From Anaerobacillus sp. CMMVII (GTDB lineage: Bacteria; Bacillota; Bacilli; Bacillales; Anaerobacillaceae), in assembly GCF_025377685.1 (NCBI RefSeq), contig NZ_JACEHK010000017.1, positions 62,001-126,000 on the forward strand: 64,000 nucleotides of DNA, given 5' to 3'. The position numbers were made by a program, and so were the translations under genes. Under the pieces are notes generated by a model, which was given only the letters and a program-made list of their open reading frames with translations, searched no databases and was not told the DNA's origin. Of the stretch, positions 39,700-48,616 are shown one piece after another; the stretch's first letter is position 1; every line of letters starts with the position of its first letter.

Positions 39700-41627
39700 T
39701 TAAATTTCTCTTGCAACGATCGTACCTTCGTAAATCGCTTTTTTCGCATCAAGCTCACTAGCGTCTTTGGCACCACCAATAATGTGAACAGGCTTTTTGC
39801 TTTCCGTAAGCTTGTTGTATAAGCTGTTGTTTGGCAGTTGCCCACTTGCATAAACGATTAAGTCAGCAGGGATGGACCTTAGAGCACCTTCACGTAAAAA
39901 TGTAATCTCGCCTTGATCAATCGCTTTGTACTCACTGATCCCACCAATCATGCGGATATTCTTCATGTTAAGTTCCATTAACGTTGCCCAGCGGGTTGTT
40001 TTGCCAATGCCTCTTGCAAAAGCCTTACTACGCTGAAGCATTGTAATCTCTTTGGCACCTTTTTGTTTTAGTAAAATCGCTAAGTCACAAGCTACTCCAC
40101 CACCACCAATAATGACGATGTTTTCTTTTACGGGAACTCGATCTTCAAAAATATCTTTATATGAAACTACGTATTCGTTATTTACACCCAAAATATCTGG
40201 TTTTCGTGGTTCAATCCCGGTCGCAATGATAATTTCATCTGCTTGGGCTACCAATGGATCATCAGCGGTAATGCGATGTTTCAGACGAACCTGGACGTTG
40301 AGCTTACTCAGTTGTGTTTTATAATAACGAATGGTTTCGTTAAATTCGCTTTTGCCTGGGACGATCCTTGAAAAATTTAGTTGTCCACCAATCGCGTCGT
40401 TTTGATCTGCAAGAACGACTTGGTGACCGCGAAGTGCTAAGACTCGTGCAGCTTCAATTCCGCCGGGTCCAGCGCCGATGACTAACACTCGTTTTTTTAC
40501 AGTGGCTGGAATAAGCTCTAGCTCTAACTCTCTACCTGCTTCAGGATTAACCAAGCAAGAGGCTGGTTTTAACTCAAATACATGGTCCAAACAAGCCTGA
40601 TTGCAGGCGATACATGTATTAATATCTTCTACTCTATTTTCATAGGCCTTTGTTAAAATCGCAGGATCTGCTAAAAATGGTCGGGCCATTGAAATAAGGT
40701 CAGCGTCGCCATTTAAGAGGATTTGTTCTGCATCAACAGGATTATTGATGCGATTACTAGCAATGACAGGAATTGAAACCTGTTTTTGATACTCGCTGCT
40801 ACAGGCACAAAACGGTTGCGCGGCACCTTCATGGAAATTGTCGGCACCTTAGATTCATGCCAACCAATGCCGATATTTAACAGGTCGACACTTGCTTTTT
40901 CTAACTCTTTGGCTAGGGTTAGCGTTTCTGCTTCTGTTGTACTATTTTCAATAAGGTCAAGACCAGACATCCGAAAAATGATCGGATAAGCTGACCCGAC
41001 CTCTCCCCGGACAGCCTTAACAATCTCCAGTGGAAACCGCATACGATTTTCAAAGGAGCCACCCCACTCGTCTTCGCGCTCGTTTGTAACAGGCGAGATA
41101 AACTGATTAATCAAATAGCCTTCTGACCCCATAATTTCGACTGCATCAAAGCCTGCTTCTTTGGCACGCTTGGCAGCGCTTGCAAAAGCAGCGATTGTTT
41201 CCTGAACTTGTTCAGCTGTTAAAGCATGGGGTTTATCTGGGTTAATTGGTGATTGAATCGCTGACGGAGCAACGACGTTACAACCTGTTAACGCTTGGTA
41301 GGCATAGCGACCAGCATGAAACAGCTGTAAGGCAATCTTTCCACCAACCTCATGAACAGCCTTTGTTAGTGGCTTCCAGTATTCAACATCCTCATCGTTG
41401 TAGATCGACATAAAGTGAAGCCCACCACTGCCCTCTGGACAGACGGCTGCACCACCAGTGACGATTAAGCCAACTTTGTTTTTCGCTCTTTCTGTGTAAA
41501 AAGCGATCAACTTCTCAAGACCGTTTTCTTCACCTTCTAAACCGACATGCATCGATCCCATAATGACTCGTGATGGTAACGTTAAACTGTTAATTTTGAT
41601 AGGATTAAATAGTAATTGCGATGACAT
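39700..41627 (-). pseudogene. fadH: 2,4-dienoyl-CoA reductase (FadH-like) split by a frameshift in an A5 run
   Basis: Old-yellow-enzyme family NADH:flavin oxidoreductase of about 640 residues. The first part (40713-41627) is the FMN TIM barrel; the second (39700-40689) has the 4Fe-4S cysteines (CIACNQAC and a later SCLVNP) and the NAD/FAD Rossmann domain (VLVIGAGPGGIEAARVLALR). Between them the frame breaks at T5 on the plus strand (40783-40787, A5 in the coding strand). Adding one A restores SIKKQVSIPVIASNRINNPV and QILLNGDADLISMARP, the expected family sequence, so only one base is missing. AGGAGG precedes the ATG at 41627. Mutation or sequencing error. Function would be reduction of 2,4-dienoyl-CoA from unsaturated fatty acids, or a related enoate. 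Confidence 0.82.
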
Positions 41628-41693
41628 ATACTAGCCTCCTAAGTAGTTTTATATTGAACAATCAATATAAATAAAAGTTTCGTTTACAACTTC

Positions 41694-41723
41694 ATTATAT
41701 AAACGAACTGAATGACTATTCAA
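41694..41723 (-). promoter_or_regulatory. fadH promoter with FadR-like operator
   Basis: On the minus strand TTGAAT (41718-41723) and TATAAT (41694-41699) are 18 bases apart. The imperfect palindrome TGAATAGTCATTCA (41709-41722) covers the -35 region. It resembles the TGAATGA...TCATTCA boxes of B. subtilis FadR, but with shorter spacing. A second inverted repeat, TATATTGA/TCAATATA (41650-41669), lies in the leader. Confidence 0.65.
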
Positions 41724-42309
41724 TATATTTTTTGAAAATTTCAACAAAATCACGATTTATGTTATCACGTTGTAGTTTTTCATTGGTAATCAAATAATAA
41801 AAGGCAATGCCCATCGCTTGTGAAAGAATTAAATTTGCGGCTGTTCCTGTTTCAACCTTTTTGATTACACCTTCTTGATAGCCAATTTGTAAAATACTTT
41901 CGATGAATTGACCTAAATTTTGAAAAAAGCGCGTAATCATTCGCTTTAGCTCTTCATGATATGGTGCTTGAGCCAGGTAGTTTAATAGGATTAAATAAAA
42001 ATCAGGGTTCTCTTCAGGCACTTTTGCTACGGTTTCTAAATATGCATTCATTTTCGTCTTATAATCGTTAGCCTCGTCGACATTTTTTTTTACAAGTGCT
42101 TCGGTTTGGGCAAAAGCATCTTTTAAAACATCCACAAGAAGATCATCCTTATTTTCAAAATAATGATAGATGACACCAGTACTTAGCTTCGCTGTTTTAG
42201 CGATGTCTTTAATCGAAAAATGAGGCAACCCTTTTGTGACGATGCAATGTTTTGCTGCTTCAATAATTTGTTGTCTTCGAATAGGTTCCATACCGATTTT
42301 GGGGCTCAC
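41716..42309 (-). CDS. TetR/AcrR-family regulator, possible fatty acid repressor
   Basis: 197 residues: N-terminal helix-turn-helix about 12-58 (IIEAAKHCIVTKGLPHFSIK, then TGVIYHYFENKDDLL) and a ligand-binding helical part. Start is GTG at 42309 after GAGGTG. It sits directly upstream of the fadH-like/enoyl-CoA hydratase operon on the same strand, and the operator-like palindrome of that operon overlaps its stop codon. A role as acyl-CoA-responsive repressor is the simplest reading, but the palindrome might also be bound by a FadR encoded elsewhere. Confidence 0.85.
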   Translation of the reverse strand: MSPKIGMEPIRRQQIIEAAKHCIVTKGLPHFSIKDIAKTAKLSTGVIYHYFENKDDLLVDVLKDAFAQTEALVKKNVDEANDYKTKMNAYLETVAKVPEENPDFYLILLNYLAQAPYHEELKRMITRFFQNLGQFIESILQIGYQEGVIKKVETGTAANLILSQAMGIAFYYLITNEKLQRDNINRDFVEIFKKYIE

Positions 42310-42504
42310 TTACTTCACCTCTGTTCAATGATTAATTTTATTCTAGCATAAAACTCATTTCTTTATGGAAAAACTAGGATAGGTTCAGTTGTTTATGTCT
42401 GAAAATTTAAACTTTGTATAGTTTCTCAAACTTGGTTTATTTTTCTTGTCAGAAGGAGTATTCTAGATGATATGATGATCTGATGTTATCTTAGGAGGAT
42501 GAAA

Positions 42505-43482
42505 ATGAGCGGTTTATTTGAACAAATTGAAGCAAAAGTAAAAGGTCAATTTCCTTCAATCGTATTTCCTGAAGGAATAGATGAGAGAGTATTAGAAGCA
42601 GCAGTTAAGTTAGGTGAAAATAAAGTTTTACACCCAATTGTTATTGGTAGCCATGAAGCAGTTGGCCAAAAGGCTGCTGAGATCGGTGTTACTCTTGATC
42701 ATGTAGAAGTGATCGATCCTGCTACATACCCAGAATTTGATGAGCTAGTAGCTGCATTTGTTGAGCGTCGTAAAGGGAAAGTGACAGAAGAAGATGCGCG
42801 CACGCAGCTTTTAAATGTTAACTATTTCGGGACAATGCTTGTTTATTTAGGGAAAGCAGCTGGTCTTGTAAGTGGCGCAGCACACTCAACTGGAGATACA
42901 GTTCGCCCTGCTCTTCAAATCATTAAAACGAAAGAAGGTATCCGTAAAACTTCTGGAGTATTCGTAATGGTTAAAGGCGAGCAAAAATTAATCTTTGGTG
43001 ATTGCGCGATCAATATTGCTCCTGATAGCAATGACTTAGCAGAAACAGCGATCGCAGCTGCAGAGACAGCGCGTGTATTCGACATTGATCCAAAAGTGGC
43101 AATGTTAAGCTTTTCAACAAAAGGCTCAGCAAAATCACCTGAAACAGAAAGAGTATCTGAAGCAACACGTCTTGCACAAGAAATGGCACCAAACTTAGTC
43201 ATCGATGGTGAGTTCCAATTCGATGCAGCATTTGTACCTTCTGTAGCAGCGAAGAAAGCTCCAAATTCACCTTTAAAAGGCGAAGCAAATGTTTTCATCT
43301 TCCCAAGCTTAGAAGCAGGAAACATTGGCTACAAAATTGCTCAACGCCTAGGCGAATTCGAAGCAATTGGCCCAATTCTTCAAGGCCTAAACAAACCAGT
43401 CAATGACCTTTCACGTGGCTGTAACGTAGATGACGTGTACAAGCTAGCATTGATTACTGCTATGCAAGGGTTAAACGGATAA
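42505..43482 (+). CDS. pta: Phosphate acetyltransferase
   Basis: Converts acetyl-CoA and phosphate to acetyl phosphate in overflow acetate production. The 325-residue length is that of the short Bacillus type without the N-terminal regulatory part. Conserved stretches: IVFPEGIDERVLEAA at the start, GLVSGAAHSTGDTVRPALQI (about 124-143), MLSFSTKGSAKSPE (about 196-209) and the DGEFQFDAAFVP region. ATG at 42505 follows AGGAGG by six bases; an ATG at 42499 overlaps that site. Ends at a terminator followed by the 52-bp tandem array. Confidence 0.95.
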   Translation: MSGLFEQIEAKVKGQFPSIVFPEGIDERVLEAAVKLGENKVLHPIVIGSHEAVGQKAAEIGVTLDHVEVIDPATYPEFDELVAAFVERRKGKVTEEDARTQLLNVNYFGTMLVYLGKAAGLVSGAAHSTGDTVRPALQIIKTKEGIRKTSGVFVMVKGEQKLIFGDCAINIAPDSNDLAETAIAAAETARVFDIDPKVAMLSFSTKGSAKSPETERVSEATRLAQEMAPNLVIDGEFQFDAAFVPSVAAKKAPNSPLKGEANVFIFPSLEAGNIGYKIAQRLGEFEAIGPILQGLNKPVNDLSRGCNVDDVYKLALITAMQGLNG

Positions 43483-43497
43483 ACTAATTATGGAAAA

Positions 43498-43560
43498 GGA
43501 CTGACGTCGTGAACTGTATCCCGATTTGGAGATGCTGGGCATGGGTCAGTTTTTTTTATA
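43498..43560 (+). terminator. Terminator after pta
   Basis: ACTGAC near 43500 and GTCAGT near 43545 enclose a long loop and are followed by T8. Confidence 0.6.
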
Positions 43561-43596
43561 TGGGTTTGGGAGTGGCGGCTGGTGGTTTATAGGAAG

Positions 43597-44090
43597 TGTA
43601 AAGGGTTCTACGCTAATAAATGTAAAAACAAGTCACATAGAAACATTCTATGTACCTAATTTTCCTAGGAAATGTAAATTCGGTCACGTAGAAGGGTTTT
43701 ATGAGCTGGATTCTCCTAGGAAATGTAAAATTTAGTCTCGTATAAAGGTTTTACGAGCCGAATCCTCCTAGAAAATGTAAAATTTAGTCTCGTAGGAAGG
43801 TTTTATGAGCCTTATCCTCCTAGAAAATGTAAAATTTAGTCTCGTAGGAAGGTTTTACGAGCTGAACTCTCCTAGGATATGTAAAATTTAGTCTCGTATA
43901 AAGATTTTATGAGCTGTATTCTCCTAGAAAATGTAAAATTTAGTCTCGTATAAAGGTTTTACGAGCCGTGTTCTCCTATAAAATGTAAAATTCAGTCTCG
44001 TAGAAGAGTTCTACGTGTCTAACTCTCCTAATAAATGTAAAAATTAGTCGCGTAGAAGAGCACTACCCGCACCCCTTCTCCTGAAAAACA
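43597..44090. repeat. 52-bp tandem repeat array with conserved hairpin, about nine units
   Basis: Units start (at TGTAAA) at 43621, 43673, 43724, 43776, 43828, 43880, 43932, 43984 and 44036, with a partial unit at 43597; spacing is 52 except one of 51. The consensus runs TGTAAAATTTAGTCTCGTA, a variable loop, TTTTACGAGC, then TCCTCCTAG and A's. CTCGTA pairs with TACGAG. In diverged units both arms change together (ACATAG with CTATGT at 43635-43652; CGTAGAA with TTCTACG in the 43984 unit). Lies between convergent pta and lipL. No gene is credible here. Confidence 0.92.
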
Positions 44091-44091
44091 T

Positions 44092-44128
44092 AATGAGGGT
44101 CATGCGGAAGCCCCACGTGACCCTCATT
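44092..44128 (-). terminator. Terminator of lipL
   Basis: AATGAGGGTCA (44092-44102) and TGACCCTCATT (44118-44128) form an 11-bp perfect stem at the downstream end of the minus-strand gene and directly after the repeat array. Confidence 0.7.
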
Positions 44129-44135
44129 CTAAAAT

Positions 44136-44960
44136 TTAAACCCCAAATCCTTCATTTCTTTTCTCCATCCTTGCGAGGTTGGTTTCGTAGAGTGAGAATT
44201 CGTCGTCAAGTAATTGAGTTGATTGGATGGTGATAGATGGGTCGTGCATGATCGTCTTTAATAGTCTCAGCATGACATCCTGCACAGTTAAGTCGAGGCC
44301 TAGTAATTCATTTAGTGAAGCCATTGTGCTTGGCTCAATCGTCGGATAAACAAATTTTGTTTGGTTGCCGTTTACAGCGAGTCGATAAAACTCTTTGATT
44401 AGAGCAGCGCGCTCACTACCGCTTCCGGTTACACATAAATATATTTGTACTGCAACTCCGCCACGGACACGGCGTTGAGAGATACCAGCAAACTTTTTGC
44501 CGTCTATACTTAGGTCATAACTTCCAGGACAGTATGATCCAACAATTTCTCGAGCCTCGATTGCATCAGTAACATCACGGAACATACTTTGTACTAGTTC
44601 ATACATCGCATCATAACCACTATTAATTGAAATTTGTTTATCTTCTTTAAAGATGAGGGATATATTAAGAATACCTTCATCTAAGACAACGGCTAACCCA
44701 CCTGAATTGCGGACAACGGTTCCATAACCAGCTGAGTGGAGATAGTGAACGCCTTCTGTTATAAAAGGTAGCCTACTATCCTGGATGCCTAAGACGACTG
44801 TAGCATGGTGAACCCAAGTTCTGATCACTGGTATTGAACGGCCTTCGCCAACCGAAGTGCAAAGAGTATCATCTGTAGCAAAGGATGTTAGCGGGCTGAA
44901 ATTTGGTCCAAAGGTTGTTTGATCAATAAAACGCCAGTTAGTTATCGAATTTTTACTCAA
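44136..44960 (-). CDS. lipL: Octanoyl-[GcvH]:protein N-octanoyltransferase
   Basis: Moves octanoyl groups from GcvH to lipoate-dependent E2 proteins. The 274-residue protein has the BPL/LplA/LipB fold; the catalytic cysteine is in [19 protein letters not shown] (Cys about 148), and [14 protein letters not shown] (about 83-96) is the ligand loop. TTG start at 44960 with AAGGAGC upstream. In B. subtilis it is ywfL beside pta; here it converges on pta with the tandem array between them. Confidence 0.92.
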   Translation of the reverse strand: MSKNSITNWRFIDQTTFGPNFSPLTSFATDDTLCTSVGEGRSIPVIRTWVHHATVVLGIQDSRLPFITEGVHYLHSAGYGTVVRNSGGLAVVLDEGILNISLIFKEDKQISINSGYDAMYELVQSMFRDVTDAIEAREIVGSYCPGSYDLSIDGKKFAGISQRRVRGGVAVQIYLCVTGSGSERAALIKEFYRLAVNGNQTKFVYPTIEPSTMASLNELLGLDLTVQDVMLRLLKTIMHDPSITIQSTQLLDDEFSLYETNLARMEKRNEGFGV

Positions 44961-45060
44961 TTTTTAAAGCTCCTTAGTAAAACTGCTAATTTCCTTTCAT
45001 AATAGCAAATCTTTCATTTGCATAACAAGTAGAAACAAGTGTAAAATACTCTTTAGGCTT

Positions 45061-45213
45061 GGCTCTTTTCGTAAACAATGTTGCAAGAAATACCTTGTAG
45101 AATTAGTAAGAAAAGAGCAATGCTTACTAAATAAGTAGTGATATATAAGTGTTTATGTGTAAAAATCCGGCTTTTGGGATTTTTACGAAAGCAACAAACT
45201 TTAGGAAAACAGC
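45061..45213 (+). mobile_element. MITE-like element, copy 1
   Basis: Ends GGCTCTTTTCGTAAACAATG (from 45061) and ACAAACTTTAGGAAAACAGC (to 45213) are imperfect inverted repeats of about 24 bases. Inside is a strong hairpin, GTAAAAATCC/GGATTTTTAC (45159-45168 and 45177-45186), and AGTAAGAAAAGAGCA and CTTACTAAATAAGT, all also found, reversed, at 58334-58525. No coding capacity. It occupies the gap between lipL and the DUF1450 gene. Confidence 0.75.
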
Positions 45214-45289
45214 AATAGCTTTAACAATATTACACTCAACATGTCAACCATTCATATAGATTTTGAGTAAAGTGAAAGGGTTTTGATAT

Positions 45290-45511
45290 ATGAATAATGA
45301 AATTAAGATTTGCGATGTTTGTCAGGCAACAAACGTTAAGACGCTTGTCCCACGCCTAAATCAACTAGATGCAAAAGCAGAACTTCATATTGGCTGCCAA
45401 TCGTATTGTGGTCCTGGTCGGAAAAAAGCATTTGCTTTTGTTAATAATCGTCCGGTAACAGCACCTGATGAGGACCAGCTTATTGAAAAAATTAAGAAAA
45501 AACTTAAGTAA
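45290..45511 (+). CDS. DUF1450-family small cysteine protein
   Basis: A 73-residue protein of unknown function. Four cysteines: CDVCQATN at about residues 8-11, and CQSYCGPG at about 36-40, a spacing that suggests metal or disulfide binding. AAAGGG and a short spacer precede the ATG. It resembles YuzB-type proteins. It stands alone between a MITE-like element and ywfO and ends at a terminator. Confidence 0.8.
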   Translation: MNNEIKICDVCQATNVKTLVPRLNQLDAKAELHIGCQSYCGPGRKKAFAFVNNRPVTAPDEDQLIEKIKKKLK

Positions 45512-45515
45512 GCAG

Positions 45516-45552
45516 GTCGCTTTCCATTCAGAAAGCGACTTCTTCTTTTTTC
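45516..45552 (+). terminator. Terminator after the DUF1450 gene
   Basis: GTCGCTTTC (45516-45524) pairs with GAAAGCGAC (45531-45539), followed by a T-rich run. Confidence 0.85.
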
Positions 45553-45674
45553 GATGAAAACTTTGAATACCAACTCTAAACATTACACTCTCCACTATAA
45601 ACTAATGTAGCATGTATCGTAGTAGATAAATTATAATAAACTCATAAAAGGTTTGGTCGAAAGGGGTGCTGTGT

Positions 45675-46970
45675 GTGACAGATATTTTAGGCAAACTTGA
45701 GGAAGAAAAGGTCTTTAAAGATCCTGTTCATCGATATATTCATGTCCGAGACCAATTGATTTGGGAGCTAGTAGGGACAAGGGAGTTTCAACGCTTAAGA
45801 AGAATCCGTCAGTTAGGAACTACATATGTGACGTTTCACGGTGCTGAACATACACGTTTCAACCATTCATTAGGAGTTTATGAAATTATGAGGCGGATCA
45901 TTGATAATTTTGATGGGCGTGAGCACTGGGATGAGGGCGAACGACTTGTTTGTTTGTCAGCTGCTCTTCTTCATGATATTGGTCATGGACCGTTTTCACA
46001 CTCCTTTGAAAAAGTGTTTCAAACAGACCACGAAGAATGGACGAGGCGGATTATTTTAGGGAATACAGAAATTAATAAAATTCTTCGTAAGGTTAGTGCT
46101 GATTTTCCTAATAAGGTTTCCAATGTGATCGCGAAGACCTATTCTAATAAACTTGTAGTTAGTCTTATTTCTAGTCAGATTGATGCTGATAGGATGGACT
46201 ATTTGCAGCGGGATGCGTATTATACAGGCGTTAGCTATGGTCACTTTGACATGGAACGGATCCTTCGAGTGATGCGTCCGACTGAGGAGCAAGCAGTTTT
46301 TAAACAAAGTGGAATGCATGCTGTCGAAGATTATATTATGAGTCGTTATCAAATGTATTGGCAGGTGTATTTTCATCCGGTTACGCGTAGTGCGGAAGTT
46401 ATTTTAAGTAAAATATTGCACCGGGCGAAGCTTTTATACCAACAAAACTATCAATTTAAACAAGCACCAACTCACTTTTTTTCACTATTTAATGAAAAAC
46501 TGTGCTTAGAGGACTATTTAAAGCTAGATGAGGCGATAATCATGTATTATTTCCAAATTTGGCAAGAAGAAGAAGATCGAATTTTAAGTGACTTATGTGT
46601 TAGATTTAATGATAGAAAATTGTTTAAGTACGTCGAATTTAATCCGAGTAAACAGTGGAATGAATGGCCAAAACTGATTGAGCTCTTCAAAAAAGCTGAG
46701 ATTGAACCGGACTATTATTTGGTGATTGACTCATCGTCAGATTTGCCTTACGATTTTTATCGGCCAGGGGAAGAAGGCGAACGTATTCCGATATACCTAG
46801 TAACTCCTAACGGTGACTTACGAGAACTTTCAAGGGAATCTGATGTTGTTGAAGCAATTTCCGGGAAAAAACGGACAGATCATAAATTATATTTTCCATT
46901 AGATCTCTTAAATGACGAGACACAGCATGGAGAGGTTAAAAGACAAATAAAAGAGATACTTTTTAAATAG
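45675..46970 (+). CDS. ywfO: HD-domain phosphohydrolase YwfO
   Basis: Likely nucleotide phosphohydrolase of the dNTPase-like group, about 431 residues. Metal ligands are visible: HTRFNHSLGVYEIM (His), ALLHDIGHGPFSHSFE (His-Asp) and IDADRMDYLQRD (Asp). GTG at 45675 with AAGGGG eight bases upstream gives MTDILGKLEEEKVFKDPVHR, the family start; a GTG at 45666 is too close to the site. The C-terminal domain (about 300-431) is specific to Gram-positive relatives. Followed 12 bp later by ywgA, as in B. subtilis. Confidence 0.92.
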   Translation: MTDILGKLEEEKVFKDPVHRYIHVRDQLIWELVGTREFQRLRRIRQLGTTYVTFHGAEHTRFNHSLGVYEIMRRIIDNFDGREHWDEGERLVCLSAALLHDIGHGPFSHSFEKVFQTDHEEWTRRIILGNTEINKILRKVSADFPNKVSNVIAKTYSNKLVVSLISSQIDADRMDYLQRDAYYTGVSYGHFDMERILRVMRPTEEQAVFKQSGMHAVEDYIMSRYQMYWQVYFHPVTRSAEVILSKILHRAKLLYQQNYQFKQAPTHFFSLFNEKLCLEDYLKLDEAIIMYYFQIWQEEEDRILSDLCVRFNDRKLFKYVEFNPSKQWNEWPKLIELFKKAEIEPDYYLVIDSSSDLPYDFYRPGEEGERIPIYLVTPNGDLRELSRESDVVEAISGKKRTDHKLYFPLDLLNDETQHGEVKRQIKEILFK

Positions 46971-46982
46971 GGGGAGAAAAGG

Positions 46983-47486
46983 TTGTTAAATGATCATGTG
47001 AAAATTATGGCGTTGATTCGTGAAGCAGGCGAAGTCATTGGACGTAAAAAGCTGCAAAAAATCATTTATATCGCCAAAAAAATAAATTTCCCATTTCAAG
47101 AGCGTTATAACTTCCACTTTTATGGACCATATTCAGAGGAATTAACGCTTCGCATTGAAGAAATGTGCAACCTAGGCTTTGTTCACGAAACGAAAGAGCA
47201 AAAAGGTGGGTATTACCAATATCGCTACACCTTGTCCGAAGAAGGGGCAAAGTTTTTATCGATTTCTAGTTTGGACCTACCAAAGTTAAAGGATTTTACG
47301 TTAGATATCAATGAGAAGAGCTCGCGCTTTTTAGAGCTCGTCTCTACTCTGCTCTATTTTGATGGTTTATCAAAAGAGGAAATGGTCGAAAAGGTTCATA
47401 CAGTCAAAGCCAAACTAAACTTTACAGAAGACGAAATGGCAGATGCCTTTGACTATATCGCAAAATTGAAAGAAATCACCCAGTAA
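46983..47486 (+). CDS. ywgA: YwgA-family protein
   Basis: A 167-residue cytoplasmic protein, function unknown. The N-terminal part (LIREAGEVIGRKKLQKIIYI, YNFHFYGPYSEEL) and LGFVHE look like a winged-helix fold, similar to domains of antitoxin or regulator type. Start is TTG at 46983 after GGGGGAGAAAAGG. It directly follows ywfO and probably shares its transcript and its role. Confidence 0.85.
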   Translation: MLNDHVKIMALIREAGEVIGRKKLQKIIYIAKKINFPFQERYNFHFYGPYSEELTLRIEEMCNLGFVHETKEQKGGYYQYRYTLSEEGAKFLSISSLDLPKLKDFTLDINEKSSRFLELVSTLLYFDGLSKEEMVEKVHTVKAKLNFTEDEMADAFDYIAKLKEITQ

Positions 47487-47513
47487 GGTGGACAAGCACT
47501 ATAAATGTAGAAA

Positions 47514-47546
47514 TGGCTTTGAAGCAATGCTTCAAAGTCATTTTTA
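47514..47546 (+). terminator. Terminator after ywgA
   Basis: TGGCTTTGAAGC (47514-47525) pairs with GCTTCAAAGTCA (47529-47540) with one G-U, followed by T's. Confidence 0.75.
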
Positions 47547-47571
47547 CATTTAAGTTTTTGGATTCTAGATC

Positions 47572-47757
47572 CTATTGATCGCTCTTTAATACGCCACCGA
47601 CTGCTAAGTGGTTTTTAGGTAATTCTTCGATCATGACAAAGATATTTTCTTTTGGCGCATTCGCAGTTTCACTTACAGCTGCTGTTACTTTTTCAACTAA
47701 CGCACGTTTTTGTTCATCGGTTCTTCCTTCTAGTAATTTCACGGTTACAAATGGCAT
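47572..47757 (-). CDS. ywhB: 4-oxalocrotonate tautomerase-like protein YwhB
   Basis: A 61-residue member of the 4-OT family; the catalytic Pro is residue 2 (MPFVTVKLLEGRTDEQK). The second half FVMIEELPKNHLAVGG has the expected EL/Arg-free pattern of Bacillus YwhB. Such enzymes are small oligomers that tautomerise enols; the cell substrate is unknown. GGGGAG lies upstream of the ATG. Single gene, convergent with ywgA. Confidence 0.88.
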   Translation of the reverse strand: MPFVTVKLLEGRTDEQKRALVEKVTAAVSETANAPKENIFVMIEELPKNHLAVGGVLKSDQ

Positions 47758-47963
47758 GTTAATTAAACTCCCCTTCTCATTCGTCTTCCCGACAACAATA
47801 TTTACGAAAAGACGTTAAATAATCTAAATTTAGAAACACTATATATTATCATTCGACAAAGAGAAATTAATTCCTTCTGAGCTACTAGAAGCTTGTAACG
47901 TGCAAACGTGACTTTCCGTATGGTAGACTAGAAAAAATAATATCAAATAAGGTGGGATTTTTG

Positions 47964-48485
47964 ATGGACCTTTTAAATAATAATAACAATAAAAAAGGTA
48001 GTGGCTTTAACATTTTAGGTAAAGAGTCGACTACTCATGGTGGCTATGGTGCAGGAACTCTAAATTTAGATAATATGACTCCTGTAATCGTTGATGTTAC
48101 AGCAGGTGAGGCTTACGTTGAAATGGGTGCGATGCATGCAAGAAGCGATGTTGAAAAGGGAATAAAATTTTTAAAAGAAAAGGAAGAAGTGCCAAACGGC
48201 AAGCCATATTGGTTAGTTTGGATTACTGTTGATCAGAATGCTCAAGGCTCTTACTATGCGGGTGTGACTGCTTGTGAAATGACTGTTGACCGTGAAATTC
48301 GTCGTGGCTACAAAAGCTTACCAGAACACGTAAATAAAATGGATAAATCCTTAAAAAGACAAATTATCGTTGATCACATGGATAATCCTTCAAAAGAAGT
48401 ACTTGGAAACTTCCTTAAAGGCTTTAACGAAAAAATGTATGCAAACTCCGAACAAAAACTTCGTGACGATTTAGGCGTACTATAA
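47964..48485 (+). CDS. ywhD: YwhD-family protein
   Basis: A 173-residue cytoplasmic protein of unknown function, conserved in order in Bacillus. ATG at 47964 follows AAGGTGG by eight bases; a GTG at 47952 and a TTG at 47961 are alternatives. After an Asn/Lys-rich start come GSGFNILGKESTTHGGYGAG and a mixed alpha/beta body (VIVDVTAGEAYVEMGAMHAR, VDREIRRGYKSLPEHV). Ends near a bidirectional terminator shared with pbpG. Confidence 0.88.
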   Translation: MDLLNNNNNKKGSGFNILGKESTTHGGYGAGTLNLDNMTPVIVDVTAGEAYVEMGAMHARSDVEKGIKFLKEKEEVPNGKPYWLVWITVDQNAQGSYYAGVTACEMTVDREIRRGYKSLPEHVNKMDKSLKRQIIVDHMDNPSKEVLGNFLKGFNEKMYANSEQKLRDDLGVL

Positions 48486-48570
48486 ATGTGAACAAAATGT
48501 GAAGAACTTGTTTTTTGTTTACACTATAAGTAAACTAGAATAAGTATAAATACTTTTTATACTAGGACAC

Positions 48571-48609
48571 AAAAAGGTGCTAACCCCTACTCAAGGTTGG
48601 CACCTTTTT
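48571..48609. terminator. Bidirectional terminator between ywhD and pbpG
   Basis: AAAAAGGTGCTAACC (48571-48585) pairs with GGTTGGCACCTTTTT (48595-48609), with T/A runs at both sides. Confidence 0.88.
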
Positions 48610-48616
48610 CATTTAT

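Noticed and set aside
43526-43735. Open frame of 69 codons at the start of the 52-bp array
   Set aside because: It consists of terminator and repeat sequence, has no ribosome binding site and no protein-like composition.
43597-44090. CRISPR array
   Set aside because: Whole 52-bp units repeat head to tail; there are no unique spacers of constant length and no cas genes.
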